Below are positions 1-12,059 of a stretch of DNA of 64,000 nt, piece after piece. The stretch's first letter is position 1, and each line of letters opens with the position of its first letter. Origin of the DNA: Ancistrus triradiatus (lineage: Eukaryota; Chordata; Actinopteri; Siluriformes; Loricariidae); the NCBI GenBank assembly GCA_025084515.1, contig JAJAGP010003177.1, positions 1-64,000 of the forward strand, read 5' to 3'. The notes below the pieces were generated by a model. That model worked only from the letters and a program-made list of their open reading frames with translations. It was not told the origin of the DNA and made no database searches. The translations under genes and the position numbers were made by a program.

Positions 1-1
1 A

Positions 2-529
2 GTGTGTAACCACTGCAGAAAAAAGGGACATTATGCCAGAGTGTGCAGAACGAAAAAGCTTAATGAAGGGAACGTTGCAATACTGACCGAAGGTGTAGAA
101 GATGAAGAGGTATTCCTTGGCTCACTTACTGCAAAGGCAGATGAAGGTCCTTGGATGACGGAAATAAAAATGGATCATAGTAATGTTGTGTGTAAAATAA
201 ACACAGGTACAGACGTAACCACAGTTCCGGAGAGGATGTGCAGTCAGGACCAGCTCAGTAAATTGAAAAGAGCGTCGAAGGTTCTAAAGGGTCCTAGAGG
301 AAGACAACTAACAGTAAAAGGTATATTCACAGCCACACTAAAGAAAGGACAAAATAGCACCTCACAGGAAGTTTATGTAGTGAAGGAGCTGGCCACACCA
401 TTGTTAGGCCGTTCAGCTGCTTTAGCACTGCAGTTGGTAGCCAGGCTGGATGCTGTCAGTCTAGACACAGACGAAGCAGTAATTCCCCAAGTTATTCAGT
501 GGTCTAGGGAGAATGCAGGGCGAATATAA
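2..529 (+). pseudogene. Gypsy gag nucleocapsid end plus aspartic protease, partial
   Basis: The frame enters from the left edge, so its first Met is not a real start. It opens with a CCHC zinc knuckle (residues 2-15, CNHCRKKGHYARVC), the nucleic-acid binding end of Gag. A retropepsin-like stretch follows at about residues 50-150. The expected catalytic D-S/T-G reads NTG at about residue 67, and this Asp-to-Asn change alone should kill protease activity. A flap/LLGR region (LATPLLGRSA) lies near residue 131. The frame stops at 529 and the RT frame opens in another phase at 513, so protease and RT, normally one polyprotein, are split by a frameshift. Certain as a retroelement piece; the exact family is not assigned. 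Confidence 0.85.
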
Positions 530-1850
530 CATTGTTCTAAAATCAGATGCTGAACCCTTCTCTCTCTCCACTCCCAGATGCATTTCTCTCCCTCTCCTAC
601 CAAAGGTTAAAGAAGAATTAAACCGAATGGAGCAGCAAGGAGTCATCTCGAAAGTGGAACAGCCAACGGAGTGGTGTGCACCCATGGTAGTAGTGCCTAA
701 ACAAACAGGGAAGGTGAGAATATGCACTGATCTCACTGAACTGAACAAATCAGTCATGAGGGAAAGACATCAGCTTCCGTCTGTAGAGCACACACTGGGA
801 CAACTGGCAGGTGCCAGAGTGTTTTCAAAGTTAGATGCGAATTCTGGGTTCTGGCAGATTCCACTATCTAAAGAATCCTCATTTCTCACTACCTTCATAA
901 CGCCGTTTGGGAGGTATTGTTATAACCGCTTATGCTTTGGAATTTCATCTGCTCCAGAGCACTTCCAAAAGCGCATGTCACAAATCCTCGAGGGTCTGGA
1001 GGGCGTTTTGTGTCAGATGGATGACGTACTCATCTGGGGAGCTACCCAACAGCAGCATGATGAGAGGCTACGTGCAGCACTGTCACGACTCCAGGAGGCC
1101 GGGGTTACACTCAACGAAAAATGTGAGTTTTCTAAGAGCATAATCAAATTTTTGGGACAGATTATTGAAGCATCAGGAGTGAGTGCAGATCCGGAAAAGA
1201 TGAAAGCTGTGAAGGCCATGAGAGAACCCTGCAACATTAGCGAGGTGAGAGGAGTGCTGGGAATGATAAATCATCTGGGAAAATTTATACCCCATTTAGT
1301 TGAGAAAACACGTCCACTTAGAGATCTGTTGAAGAAGTCAAACATGTGGGTGTGGGGGTCCCAACAGCAGGAGGCCTTTGAGAAAATTAAAAGAGAGCTT
1401 ACAACACCACCGGGACTGGCACTATATGATCCAAATGCTGAGACACTGGTTTCCGCCGACGCTTCATCATATGGGTTGGGCGCTGTCCTCCTCAAAAAGC
1501 AATTAGATCAACAGTGGAAACCAGTAGCATATGCTTCCCGATCCCTCACCAGCACTGAGCAGAGGTACACTCAAATTGAAAAGGAGGCACTGGCTTCCAC
1601 ATGGCCCTGCGAAAAGTTTGCAGAGTTTCTCATTGGGAAAAACTTCCACATTAAGACAGACCATAAACCCCTGGTGCCCCTGCTGGGTTCAAAAACGCTA
1701 GACATGATCCCACCGCGAATACAACGTCTTAAAATGAGACTGATGAGGTTTTCATATTCAATTTCCCATGTGCCCGGTAAGAATATTGCAATTGCAGACA
1801 TGCTTTCTAGAGCTCCTGTAAGTAACGCAGTGGACGGCCTACAAGATTAA
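513..1850 (+). pseudogene. Gypsy reverse transcriptase and RNase H
   Basis: An open stretch of about 445 codons holding the polymerase and RNase H of the element. From the start: the fingers region with VVVPKQTGKVRICTDLTELN (about 59-78), the palm Asp in SKLDANSGFWQIPL (about 105-118), FGISSAPEHFQKRM (about 142-155), and the catalytic box QMDD (about 168-171), a variant of the common YVDD. The connection domain follows, then RNase H with SADASSYGLGAVLL (about 314-327), the conserved Glu in EKEALA, and DHKPL. The ATG at 513 is probably incidental, because the domain should continue from the protease frame upstream. The frame itself is intact over its length, so this is the best-preserved part of the element. 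Confidence 0.92.
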
Positions 1851-2008
1851 GAAATAAACCTCTACGTCAATACTGTAATGGCAAGTATGCCAGTTACGGA
1901 GCCCAGACTCAAAGAAATCCAAATACACCAAGACAGAGACCCTATATATTTCACCAGATCAAGAAACACTGTGTAGACGGTTGGCCAGATAAATTCTCTG
2001 TTGAGGAG

Positions 2009-3185
2009 GTGATTCGTCCCTATCTGCCATTCTCAGGTGAAATCACCGTGCAAAACGGAGTACTGCTTAAAGGAAAAAAAATTGTCATTCCAGCATCACT
2101 TCAAGCAGATGTGTTAAACAAATTGCACGAGGGACATCTGGGCATCACAAAATGCAGAGAGAGGGCTAAACAGTCAGTGTGGTGGCTAGGCCTTAGCAAA
2201 GAATTGCAACAGATGATTCAGAACTGTGACACGTGCACGTGAAAGAGTAAACTTAAGAGAACCAATGATGCCAACATTGTTTCCAGCTAGACCATGGTCC
2301 ACCATCAGAGCTGATCTCTTCCAGTATGGTAACCAACACTACCTTATCATTGTTGACTATTTTTCCAGGTTCTTTGAAGTTGCTAAATTGTCATCAACTA
2401 CTTCAGAAGCAATGATCCAGCATTTTAAAATCAATCTTTGCTCGTCATGGAATTCCAGATGTGGTGAGATCGGACAATGGACCACAGTTTTCATCTGCTT
2501 CAGACGCTTTGCACAGAATTGGGGCTTTGACCATGTGACGTCCAGTCCTCATTTTCCACAGAGCAATGGGGAGGCAGAGAGGGTGGTGAGGACAGTCAAG
2601 AATCTTCTAAAAAAGTCAACCGACCCCTACCTTGCCCTTATGGCCTACCGAGCTTCTCCACTGGCCAATGGATACAGCCCCACTGAGCTTCTCATGGGAA
2701 GACGGATAAAAACATCTGTTCCGATTGCCCCGTCACAACTCCAGCCAAGATGTGTAGACTGGGGTAAGTTACATGAGACTGAGAACATCTATCGGCAAAA
2801 GCAGAAACAAAACTATGACCGTAGACACAACACACATGACATGACACACCTGCACCCAGGAAGACATGTGTGGGTGAAGGACACTGAGGAACGAGGCACA
2901 GTGGTGTCTGCTGCAGATACCCCCAGGTCCTACATTGTGGAGACACCCCGGGGTACCTTCCGGAGAAAACAGGTTCAACTCTCGCCAACCCCGGTGGCTC
3001 CTGAAAATGCAACCAACTTGACAGATGAAAACACAGTGACAAACACAGACAGAACCATTCTTTCACCTGAGGCTCAAGTTCAACATCAGCAGTGTAGCCA
3101 AATACCTGAGTGCCGATACCCCATTAGAAATAGGAGGGCCCCAGGTCACTTCAAGGACTTTGTCAGCACATGCTTTAAGGACTGA
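2009..3185 (+). pseudogene. Gypsy integrase, frameshifted
   Basis: The first piece (2009-2242) carries the integrase HHCC zinc finger: H-x3-H in LHEGHLGITKCR, and CDTC at its end. The frame then shifts and continues from 2226 with the catalytic core (STIRADLFQY, LIIVDYFSRFFEV). The second catalytic Asp motif, SDNGPQF, is readable near 2468 but in another frame, so a further indel lies between about 2430 and 2520. After that the 2226 frame is again correct (HFPQSNGEAERVVRTVKN, holding the catalytic Glu). The C-terminus has a GPY/F-like chromodomain-free tail. At least two frame breaks make it non-functional. Confidence 0.88.
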
Positions 3186-3351
3186 GAGCTGAGTGGGCTA
3201 TGGGGCAGAATAATCCCCACACTTGGCAGACGGGATGGGTAGTCCACCCCACCCTTCTTCAAGAAAATGGTTGGCACAATTGTTCAATGTTGTTAAATTG
3301 TTAACTTTGTACAGTACCCCCAGACAAGTTACATTATCTCAGAAAGGGGGA

Positions 3352-3488
3352 TGTAGTATCAGCTTAGTTATGGGGTAGGAACCTTTATAAGGTTATGTTG
3401 ACTGGGGGGGGGGAGTTTATAATAAACGGACGGAGTTCCAAACGGGCCACGCGTGTGCGGTGTCGTCTCTCTAACTTTCTAAACGGGT
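3352..3488 (+). repeat. Probable 3' LTR fragment of the Gypsy element
   Basis: It starts TGTAGTATC directly after a polypurine tract, as a 3' LTR should. It includes a G-run near 3405 and AATAAA near 3422. The right boundary is not clear, because no second LTR is in the window to compare, so the end given is approximate. 3490-3650 shows no feature I can name. Confidence 0.55.
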
Positions 3489-3654
3489 TTTAATGTTGTC
3501 CCCAAACAACTGAACGCTGTTTGAAGGATTTGCACAAAACACATTTTCATGAACTTTGTTTTTAGGTTTTCTGTTGAGAATGGACTTGATACATACAATA
3601 AACATCAATTCCATATTATGATTAATATGACCTTTATTAGATGTTTGCACCATA

Positions 3655-4791
3655 GTCTGTACTGTGCTAAGGGTTTACACAGGTGTGGAAAAAATGCTGC
3701 AGAGTAATAATGCTTTCAAACATGGAAGTGTTAGTAGTTTATTTTTGTCAGTTAACAACATGCAAAGTGAATGAACAAAAGACAAATCTAAATCAAATCA
3801 GTATTTGGTGTAATCACCCTTTTTGCCTTCAGTTCTTCTAAGTACACTTGCACACAGTTTCAGAAGGAACTTGGCAAGGAGGTTGTTCCAGACATCCTGG
3901 AGAACTAACCACCGATCTTCTGTGGATGTAGGCTTGCTCAGATCCTTGGGTCTCTTTGTGTAATCAAATACAGACTCGATGATGTTGAGATCAGAGCTTC
4001 GATGTGTCCATATCCTCACTTCCAGGACTCCTTGTTCTTCTTTACATCGAAGATAGTTCTTGGTGATATTGGCTGTAGCCACAATTCTTCCATGAAGACC
4101 ACTTCTGACCAGACTTCTCAGAACAGTCAATGGGTGTCAGTCAGTGCCCCACTGGTTTCTGCCACTTCTTTGCTGATGGCACTGCTGGACATTTTCCAGT
4201 TTTTAAGGGAAGTAAGCATGAGGTGCCTGACCACTGCATCTACGGTCCTCAGCATTGCCAGTTTCTTTGTACATTTTCAAATGAGCTTTAACCTCCAGTC
4301 TACTTTGAAATCCTTTCCTGGGAGAGACCTTGCTGATGCAGTATACCTACCTTGTGTCTTGTTACTGTGCTCAGACTTGCCATGGTTGTATGTCCTGTGA
4401 CACAAAACTGTTTTCCCACAACCTTACCTTTGTTGCAGAGTTTGGTTGTTCCTCACCCAGTTTTATGCCTACTACACATCTGCTTCTTTTTCATTTAATG
4501 GCTGTGTTGCAAATGATAATTATTATCATCGGTTTGGTATAATTGGTTAATCATACACCTGACTATAATCCTACAAAATCCAAGACTGTGTGAGTGTACC
4601 AAGAAGAATTGATGTTGTTTTGAAGGCATAGGGTGGTCACACCGAGTATTGGTTTGATGTAGATTTCTCTTGTTCATTCACGTCGCGTTTTAATTGACAC
4701 AAATGAACTATTACTACTTCTATTGTAAAACCGTTCTTACTTTGTAGCATTTTATTTCACACCTGCCTAATACTTTAGCATAGTACTGTAC
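3655..4791 (-). mobile_element. Tc1-type transposon, decayed
   Basis: Imperfect terminal inverted repeats bracket the element: TACTGTGCTAAGGGTTTACA at the left and, on the other strand at the right, TACAGTACTATGCTAAAGTA. The minus strand between 3798 and 4130 reads as the C-terminal part of a Tc1 transposase. It keeps the pattern around the second catalytic Asp (RSSDLNIIESVFDYTKR, where intact copies read SPDLNPIE and WxxLK). The remaining transposase is unreadable. Dead copy. Confidence 0.7.
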
Positions 4792-5250
4792 ATCAATTGT
4801 TTTTATTTTCAAAAAAATTCTAAAATGCAAAGTTATTACAAACAGATATACATTATTTTGGTCTGAATGTTTTTATTTCTAGAAGTGAGTCGAGGCTTTG
4901 TGATACTTCCAGACTAAATGAGTATAAATATTAAATCACATCCTTGTTTTTATCTGTGTAGATTATGTTTTGTGATTTTCCACACTTGTCGGAATGGAAC
5001 GCGATTGAGGTGGGGAATTTGAAAAAGGCCTTCATTAACAAAAGTCGTCATCACGCCAGACTGACCGTCGAGACATAGGTGACAGACATCTTGCCAGCCT
5101 CCTTCCCAAAATAATAAAATGACTAAAGGTTAACTTTGGCTGTTTGAACACAGCTGTATGGGACTCTGAATCTGAGACTTGAACTGAACACACACCCCAA
5201 ACATTTGTTTGTTTTTAAGGGGAAATGTAAAAAAAAATTAATATTGAATA
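4792..5250. other. AT-rich intergenic stretch, nothing identified
   Basis: No gene, RNA or repeat boundary could be recognised here. 4980-5110 vaguely resembles transposase 3' sequence on the plus strand (SEWNAIEVGNLKKAF-like), so it may be another Tc1 scrap. Confidence 0.4.
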
Positions 5251-5747
5251 ATTACAGTGGTGCTTGAAAGTTTGTGAACCCTTTAGAATTTTCTATATTT
5301 CTGCATAAATATGACCTAAAACATCATCAGATGTTCACACAAGTCCTAAAAGTAGATAAAGAGAACACGGTTAAACAAATGAGACAAAAATATTATACTT
5401 GGTCATTTATTTATTGAGGAAAATGATCCAATATTACATATTAGTGAGTGCAGTAATAACTACAACTAAACGTTTCCTGTAGCTGTTGATCAGTCCTGCA
5501 CACCGGCTTGGAGGAGTTTTAGCCCATTCCTCTGTACAGAACAGCTTCAGCTCTGGGATGTTGGTGGGTTTCCTCACATTAGCTGCTGGCTTCAGGTCCT
5601 TCCACAACATTTCCATTGGATTAAGGTCAGGACTTTGACTTGGCCATTCCAAAACATGACCTTTATTCTTCTTTAACCATTCTTTGTTACAGCTTGTGTG
5701 CTTAGGGGCATTGTCTTGCTGCATGACCCACCTTCTCTTGAGATTCA

Positions 5748-6776
5748 GGGTGTACTCACACTAGGCACGGTTGCCTGAACCAGGCCAGAGTCCGAATGGG
5801 GAGTGGGGACAAACGCGCTCTGGCCCGCACTCACACAAGCCTCACACAGAAACACGCTCCGGCGCGCTTTCGTCATGCTTTCGTCATCACCATGCACGCT
5901 CGCGCAGCACACTTCATGGTTGTACATATGATCGGGTAATCACATACGTTTATGCCGTTCTTTGATTTCGTTTTGTGCGCGCTGTGTAAAAAGCCATGTA
6001 TAAGTATGAGCATAGAATGCGATGAGCAGCGCGAGAAGCCGGAACACTGAGCTGCATTATCAATACACTTATTATAAGGCTTATTAGCGCAAACAAATAG
6101 AAATAAAAAAGCCACGTAAAATTATAAGCATAGAATGCGACGTGCAGCGCAAGAAGCCGGAACACTGAGCTGCATTATCAATACACTTATTATAAAGCTT
6201 ATTAGCGCTGTGTGTTAGCGCAAAAAAAGAGAGAGAAAAAAGTCAAATATTAAATACATATTAAATATCAGCAGGAAGTCTGCTGTACAGCACGATAAGG
6301 CGAAATACAGCGCGCATAATCAATGCACCTTATTATAAGGCTTATTAGGGCTGTGTGTCAGCACAAACATAGAGAAATAAAAAAGCCCTGTATAAGCAGA
6401 GTCTGATGTGCAGCATAAGAAGTTGGAACACAGTGGCTGCATTATGAGTTATGCATTATTATCAATGCACTTATTATAAGACGTATTAGGTCTGTGTGTC
6501 AGCTCGAACAAAACGAAACCAAAGAAAGGCACAGAAGTATGTTATTACCCGATCACATATGTACAACAATGAAGAGCGCTGTGCTGTGTGAGCGCATCTG
6601 TGATGACGAAAGCGCGCCGGAGTGCGATTGCACTCACACTACCGTGCTGGAGTCCAGCGAACCGCGCTGCGGCCCACCTATTTCAAGAGAGCCCCAGTGC
6701 GATTCGTGAATCGGGCCCGGCGCGTTTGGGAGCACTCACACTAGCCAAACGAACCGCGCCTAGTGTGAGTACACCC
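5748..6776. mobile_element. Non-autonomous TIR transposon nested in the Tc1 copy
   Basis: The ends are perfect inverted repeats over about 19 bp (GGGTGTACTCACACTAGGC), flanked by TCA on both sides (5745-5747 and 6777-6779), a 3-bp target duplication. Removing the element restores the Tc1 sequence across the site. The arms are inverted over a longer distance: the segment near 5870-5945 is the imperfect complement of 6540-6615. The centre (about 5985-6520) holds four diverged copies of a unit of about 125 bp. No transposase is visible. The 3-bp duplication fits PIF/Harbinger, but TCA is not the usual TWA, so the superfamily is not assigned. Confidence 0.8.
5985..6520. repeat. Four diverged tandem units inside the nested transposon
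   Basis: Each unit carries variants of GAAGCCGGAACACTGAGC, CACTTATTATAAGGCTTATT and a GTGTGT.AGC.CAAA tail. They begin near 5990, 6107, 6255 and 6385. Units 1 and 2 are closest to each other. Confidence 0.7.
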
Positions 6777-7782
6777 TCAGTTCATGGACAGATGTCCTGA
6801 CATTTTCCTTTAGAATTCTCTGATATCATTCAGAATTAATTGTTTCATCAATGATGGCAAGCGTCCTGCCCAGATGCAGCTAAACAGGCCCAAACCATGA
6901 TACTACCACCACCATGTTTCACAGATGGGATAAGGTTCTTATGCTGGAATGCACTGTTTTCCTTTCTCCAAACATAACGCTTTTCTTTTAAACCAAAAAG
7001 TTCTATTTCAGTCTCATCCGTCCACAAAACATTCTTCCAATGGCCTTCTGGCTTGTCCACGTGATCTTTAGCAAACTGCAGACAAGCAGCAATGTTCTTT
7101 TTGGAGAGCAGTGGTTTTCTCCTTGTAACCCTGCCATGCACACCATTGTTGTTCAGTGTTCTTATGATGGTGGACTCATGAACATTAACATGAGCCAATG
7201 TGAGAGAGGTCTTCAGTTGCTTAGAAGATTCTTTTGGGGTCCTTTTTGACCTTGCCAACTATTACACACCTTGTTTTGGAGTGATCTTTGTTGGTCGACC
7301 ACTCCTGGGGAGGGTAACAATGATCTTAAATTTGCTCCATTTGTACACAATCTGTCTGACTGTGGATTGGTGGAGTCCAAACTCTTTAGAGATGGTTTTG
7401 TAGCCTTTTCCAGCCTGGTGGGCATCAACAACTCTTTTCTGAGGTCCTCAGAAATCTCCTTTGTTCGTGCCATGATACACTTCCACAAACGTGTGTTGTG
7501 AAGAGCAGACTTTGATAGATCCCTGTTCTTTAAATAAAACAGGGTGCCCACTCACACCTGATTGTCATCCCATTGACTAAAAACACCTGACCCTAATTTC
7601 ATCTTCAAATTAACTGCTATTCCTAGAGGTTCACATACTTTTGCCACTCACTAATATGTAATATTGGATCATTTTCCTCAATAAATAAATGACCAAGTAT
7701 AATATTTTTGTCTCATTTGTTTAACTGGGTTCTCTTTATCTACTTTTAGGACTTGTGTGAATATCTGATGATGTTTTAGGTC

Positions 7783-9599
7783 CCAGGTGCAGTGTTTCTG
7801 TTTACTATGTGTACTTCATTTAGTTAGTACTATTTACTACATTGGTAAATATTGTTTTTTACATTATGTAACATTGCTTTTTATGTGTGTATGCATTTCT
7901 TGTGTTTACACTGTTGTATAACTGCTGTTATAATGTTTACAATTCAGTTGAACTAATTCTTTTTATACAATAAAAGCTCTGCATCTCCTCATCATTAACT
8001 GTATGTCTTAGGAGTTTCTCCAGGTATTTCTCCAGTTTCTCCAGTAATGCAGCTTTCAACTAGACATGGATAAGAAATAAATAAGATCACCCAGTTTAAC
8101 TTGAGATCTCAGTGGGGTCTTATGTTTCTTACTTGGATCTCTTTTATGTCTGAATAGAAGCTTATTCTCTTTAAAGGTTCATGTAAGACATAAATGAGAA
8201 ACATATAAGACATCATTCAGCAGTCTATCAGTGTAGAATGAGATCTTAGGCTTTTCTCCTTTGTCTCTCGAATGTCTTACAAATAATTTCTTAGGTGTTT
8301 CTCCTTTTTTCTCCTAAGGGGGGGTTTAGGAGAAATAAATCAGAAATGGGTAAGCCTTTGTTAAGACAAAATTAAGAACTTATCTATTTCTCCTCAGCCA
8401 TAGAAAAGACGATCTTAAGAAATACTTTTTTCCTTTGGGACCTTATGCTAATCAGTTTCATACAATGACAAGAGAGTGGAAAGAGTAGTTCTGTTAAGGT
8501 ACTTTCAGTGTTCTTGAGCAGCTTGTTCCTAGTTGTGGTGTTATCTTTAATTTCATACATGATCGCTCATTTTGCTCATTGTTTGTTTAGATGGGCGAGT
8601 GCCACGCTGGTCCCACGCTCCAGCCGTGTGTATTTGTATATATCAGCTGCTCCAGGGCAAACAAAGGGTACTCATGTGACTCAGCAGTTGAGGGAGCATC
8701 CCCCAATGCCCCCTTAGGCCCTATTGCTGAGAGAAACTTTCTCACACCTCTCCATCTGGACAGGCTCTTTTCGAAACGTCAATCACAGCAGGGACTCCCA
8801 TTTTTCTGCCTTTGCTGGGGGATGACCCTCTTTGGGTGAATCGGTGGAAAGTCAGTGCTTGCTGATTGCAGCTATGGGTCTTGGTGGAAAGCAAAAAAAG
8901 CAAAAAAAAAAAAAAAATAGGCCTCGCCATTCATTTTTACTACAAGCTAATTTCCTGGGTTCATATGCATAATATTTCAAAGTTGAAACCACAAGAGCTT
9001 TACCCAGATGACAGTTATTCATGTGGAGAAAATTAAAAGCAGTAGCATGCAGCCTGAAATGAAAAATAAACTAAATTAGGCAACTGTAACAATAAACTAT
9101 AAAACCTGAAACTGTATCATATGACATTTGCGGTATTTGCGGTAAATGTATTACAATAATGTCATATTTGTGTTTGTTTTTCATGTCTGCTAAAAGAGGC
9201 TAAAATACTGTAGCTGCAAACATACAAAGTCGCAAAGCAGAGTTCCTCTAGTGATTGTTCATTAGAAGTGCATATAAGTATGATTTGATGTGCCTTTGGA
9301 TTTGAGCGCCCTCTAGGGTTCCTTAAATACCTTGACATAAAGGTTTACGTGTTTGCGTTTATAGGCTCTATATTCGCTGGAGGCCAATATGTCGTCATTG
9401 GCGCCCTCTGTTGGCTGTATAAAAGCATCTTGAGTTGACTGAAACTCCAGTCCGTGGCACTGGAGTCACTTTTTTGTGGCTACTGATATGGTTTAGTTAT
9501 CTGTTTACTTAAGACATTTGGTATCAATATCATTATTAACAGGTTTTAAGTGTATGTTGATAGCTGTTAGCACTCTCACCTCTCAACTCTCAGCTATGG
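7783..9599. other. Intergenic, no gene found
   Basis: No supported coding region. 8000-8420 contains many TTCTCC / GGAGAAA words on both strands, which suggests an old palindromic MITE, but I could not fix its ends. 8890-8920 is a poly(A) tract, possibly a retroposon tail. 9100-9200 is AT-rich. The short frames across 8508-8839 show no recognisable protein. Confidence 0.4.
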
Positions 9600-9600
9600 G

Positions 9601-9796
9601 ACTATGGTAGCCTAGTGGGTAAGGTACTGGACTATGGACCACAAGGTCCAGGGTTCAAATCCCACCTGTGCCAACTGCCACTGTTGGGTCCTTGAGCAAG
9701 GCCCTTAACCCACAATTGCTTGGATTGTAAGACTGTACCAATTGTAAGTTGCTCTGGATCAGGGTGTCTGCTAAATGCTGTTAATGTAAATGTAAA
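9601..9796 (+). repeat. tRNA-derived SINE
   Basis: The 5' part resembles a tRNA gene with internal polymerase III promoter boxes: an A box around GGTAGCCTAGTGGGTAAGG and a B box around GGTTCAAATCC (9652-9662). The middle has the TTGAGCAAGGCCCTTAACCC block, and the tail reads TGTCTGCTAAATGCTGTTAA before TGTAAATGTAA. The same family recurs inverted at 57050-57210 and 62295-62500. Confidence 0.85.
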
Positions 9797-10035
9797 CTCA
9801 CGGCTCCAAAATCCCAGGTTCAAATCCCGGGAATCACACTGCTTTTGTGGAGTTTGCATGTTCTCTGCATAGGGTTTCCTCTGTGTGCTCTGGGTTCCTG
9901 ACACATTTAAATACAGTACATGTATTAGGTTAAAAGGTGGCTCTGAAGTGTCCCAGTGTGAGTGAGTGAGCGAGAAAGTATGTATGTATGTGCATGTGCC
10001 CTGTGATGGATTTGGAGCTCTGTCCAAAAGGCAGG
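9797..10035 (+). repeat. Second SINE-like repeat, 3' family 'GTGGAGTTTGCATGTTCT'
   Basis: A B-box-like GGTTCAAATCCCGGGA is followed by GTGGAGTTTGCATGTTCT, a degraded GGGTTTCCTC block, and an ending like CCCTGTGATGGATT. Diverged copies of the same block occur near 19968, 20690 (inverted), 30920, 36380, 41445 and 62590 in this window. Confidence 0.75.
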
Positions 10036-12059
10036 TTGGTTCTATCTTGTACCCTGTGCTGCTACATATGTCCCATCCCCCACGACCCAGAATTGGATGT
10101 TTGTTAATGATGTTTCTAGCTTTGTGGTTTAACTGTCCAATGGTTAAAATTCGCCGGCGCCAACCCACCGCTGTAATCATACTTTAGATCTAATATTAAC
10201 ATTTGGTATCAATATAGATAACCTTGATGTTTTCCCGCAAAGTGATTCGATTTCAGATCACTATCTTTTAGTATTTGAGCTACCTCTAATAAATAAAATC
10301 CTTCTACCTCATTATCACACCAAGCGCACTATCACATCTGCTACTCCAGCTGCGTTTATTAAAAACCTACCAGACTTAAAATTTAATACACCTACGGAGA
10401 TAAATCATCTTGAGTGTGTAAATGAGCAATTAGAATGTGTGCTTTGCTCAACCCTGGACACGACTGCCCCTGCTAGGGTCAAACGTATTAGGGAAAAAGG
10501 CTAGCACCATGGTATAATGACCACACCCGTACCTTAAAGCAAAGAACACGGCATTTAGAGCGCAAGTGGAGACATAGTAAATTGGAGGTGTTTAAGATTG
10601 CTTGGAGGGACAGCAATGGCAGAGTATAAGCATGCCCTCACTAAAGCTAAAGCTGCATACTTCTCTTCAATCATAGAGAAAAATAAGAATAATCCAAGAT
10701 TTCTCTTTAATACAGTCTCCAAATTAACAAAAAAACCCACAGAAAGTGACTCTCCCCATTCCTGTGTATTTTAACAGTAATGATTTCATGACTTTCTTTA
10801 ATGATAAGATAGAAAAACATTAGGCATAAAACTCAATGCTCATCACATCACCAAACTGTTCAGCAACCTTCCAGATGCAGCACTAGTGAAGACATCTGTT
10901 CAATAACCGTAAATCAAGATTAGAATCTTTACCCCAATTACTAATACTGAACTAATCCACACTGATCAGCTCGTCTAAGTCATCAACATGTTTGTTAGAT
11001 CCAATTCCTACACGTCTACTCAAACAAGTATTACCTAGTGTTATAGAGCTAGTGTTAGTTATTTTAAATTCATCCCTTACCTTTGGTTATGTGCCCAAAT
11101 CCTTTAAGTGTGCCGTTATCAAACCACTGATTAAAAAAAGCCAATCTTGAGCCTTGTGTGATATTTAATAATAGACCAATTTCAAATCTACCGTTTCTGT
11201 CCAAAATTCTTAGAAAAAAGCCGTCTATCAGCAGCTCTGTAGTCACCTCCAAAGGAATGAAATTTATGAAAACATTTCAGTCTGGCTTCAGGCCCCATCA
11301 TAGTACTGAAAACAGCATTAATTAGGGGTACTAAATGACTTGTTAATGTCCTCAGATAAGGGATGTGTTTCTTTTCTTGTTTCTGTTAGATTTAAGTGCA
11401 AGCATTTGACACTATAGATCATGATGTTTTACTAAACAGACTAGAAAATACTGTAGGTATTAAGGGATCAGCACTTTCTTGGTTTAAATCCTACTTAACT
11501 GACCGGTACCAGTTTGTTCATATAAATAATCTAAGATCTAAGCTCTCAAAGTGAAGTATGGCGTGCCTCAGGGGTCAGTGCTTGGCCCGCTTTTATTCTC
11601 TCTGTACATGCTGCCACTAGGCCTCAGTTATTTGTAAACAATGGCATTAATTTTTCCACTGCTATGCAGACGATACACAGCTGTACATTACAGCCAAAAA
11701 CTAATGACAGCCTTACAATCAACAAAATAGAGGACTGTGTAAAGGAAATAAAAGATTGGATGTTATTTAATTTTCTCTTACTTAACTCAGATAAAACTGA
11801 GGTGCTATTAGTGGGACCCAAGGCTGTGAGAGACAGGTTAGCTACATCTATCCTAAATCTAGATGGCTGTCCAGTATTGCCCAGTCCGTCTGTAAAAAAA
11901 ACTTAGGGGTCACAATTTGATTCAGATCTCTCCTTTGATGCGCACATTAGCAGCATCACTCGAATTGCTTTCTTTCAATTACGTAATATCGCTAAACTTA
12001 GAAATATCCTCTCTTTTAATGGTGCAGAAAAACTTGTTCATGCGTTTATAACCTGAAGG

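Larger units (their letters stand above)
1..3488 (+). mobile_element. Ty3/Gypsy LTR retrotransposon, 5' truncated by the window, pol broken
   Basis: A decayed Gypsy element in the order nucleocapsid, protease, reverse transcriptase, RNase H, integrase, which is the Ty3/Gypsy order. Residues are visible for a CCHC zinc knuckle at the left edge, a protease-like segment, the RT box with QMDD, an RNase H ADAS box, and an integrase HHCC finger. A purine tract (AGAAAGGGGGA) just before 3352 is followed by TGTAGTATC, which I take as the start of the 3' LTR. The LTR carries AATAAA near 3422. The reading frame is broken at least three times, so the copy is dead. No envelope-like frame follows integrase. 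The 5' LTR and most of gag lie outside the window. Confidence 0.9.
5255..7782 (-). mobile_element. Tc1-type transposon (family A), interrupted by another element, right end truncated
   Basis: The left end CAGTGGTGCTTGAAAGTTTG follows a TA and matches the ends of two further copies in this window (29056-30177 and 63042 onward). Transposase is on the minus strand in pieces. 7213-7551 has the N-terminal helix-turn-helix and 6848-7258 carries HTH2 and the first catalytic Asp region (LWTDETEIELFG). 5434-5724 gives the C-terminal part with SPDLNPMEMLWKDLK. A second transposon is inserted at 5748-6776. The right terminal repeat stops near 7782, about 60 bp short of the expected end, so this copy cannot be mobilised. 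Confidence 0.88.

Noticed and set aside
8508..8839. Two overlapping plus frames that look like a short secreted protein
   Set aside because: No homology recognised, no splice partners, and a poly(A)-like tail nearby suggests a retroposon.
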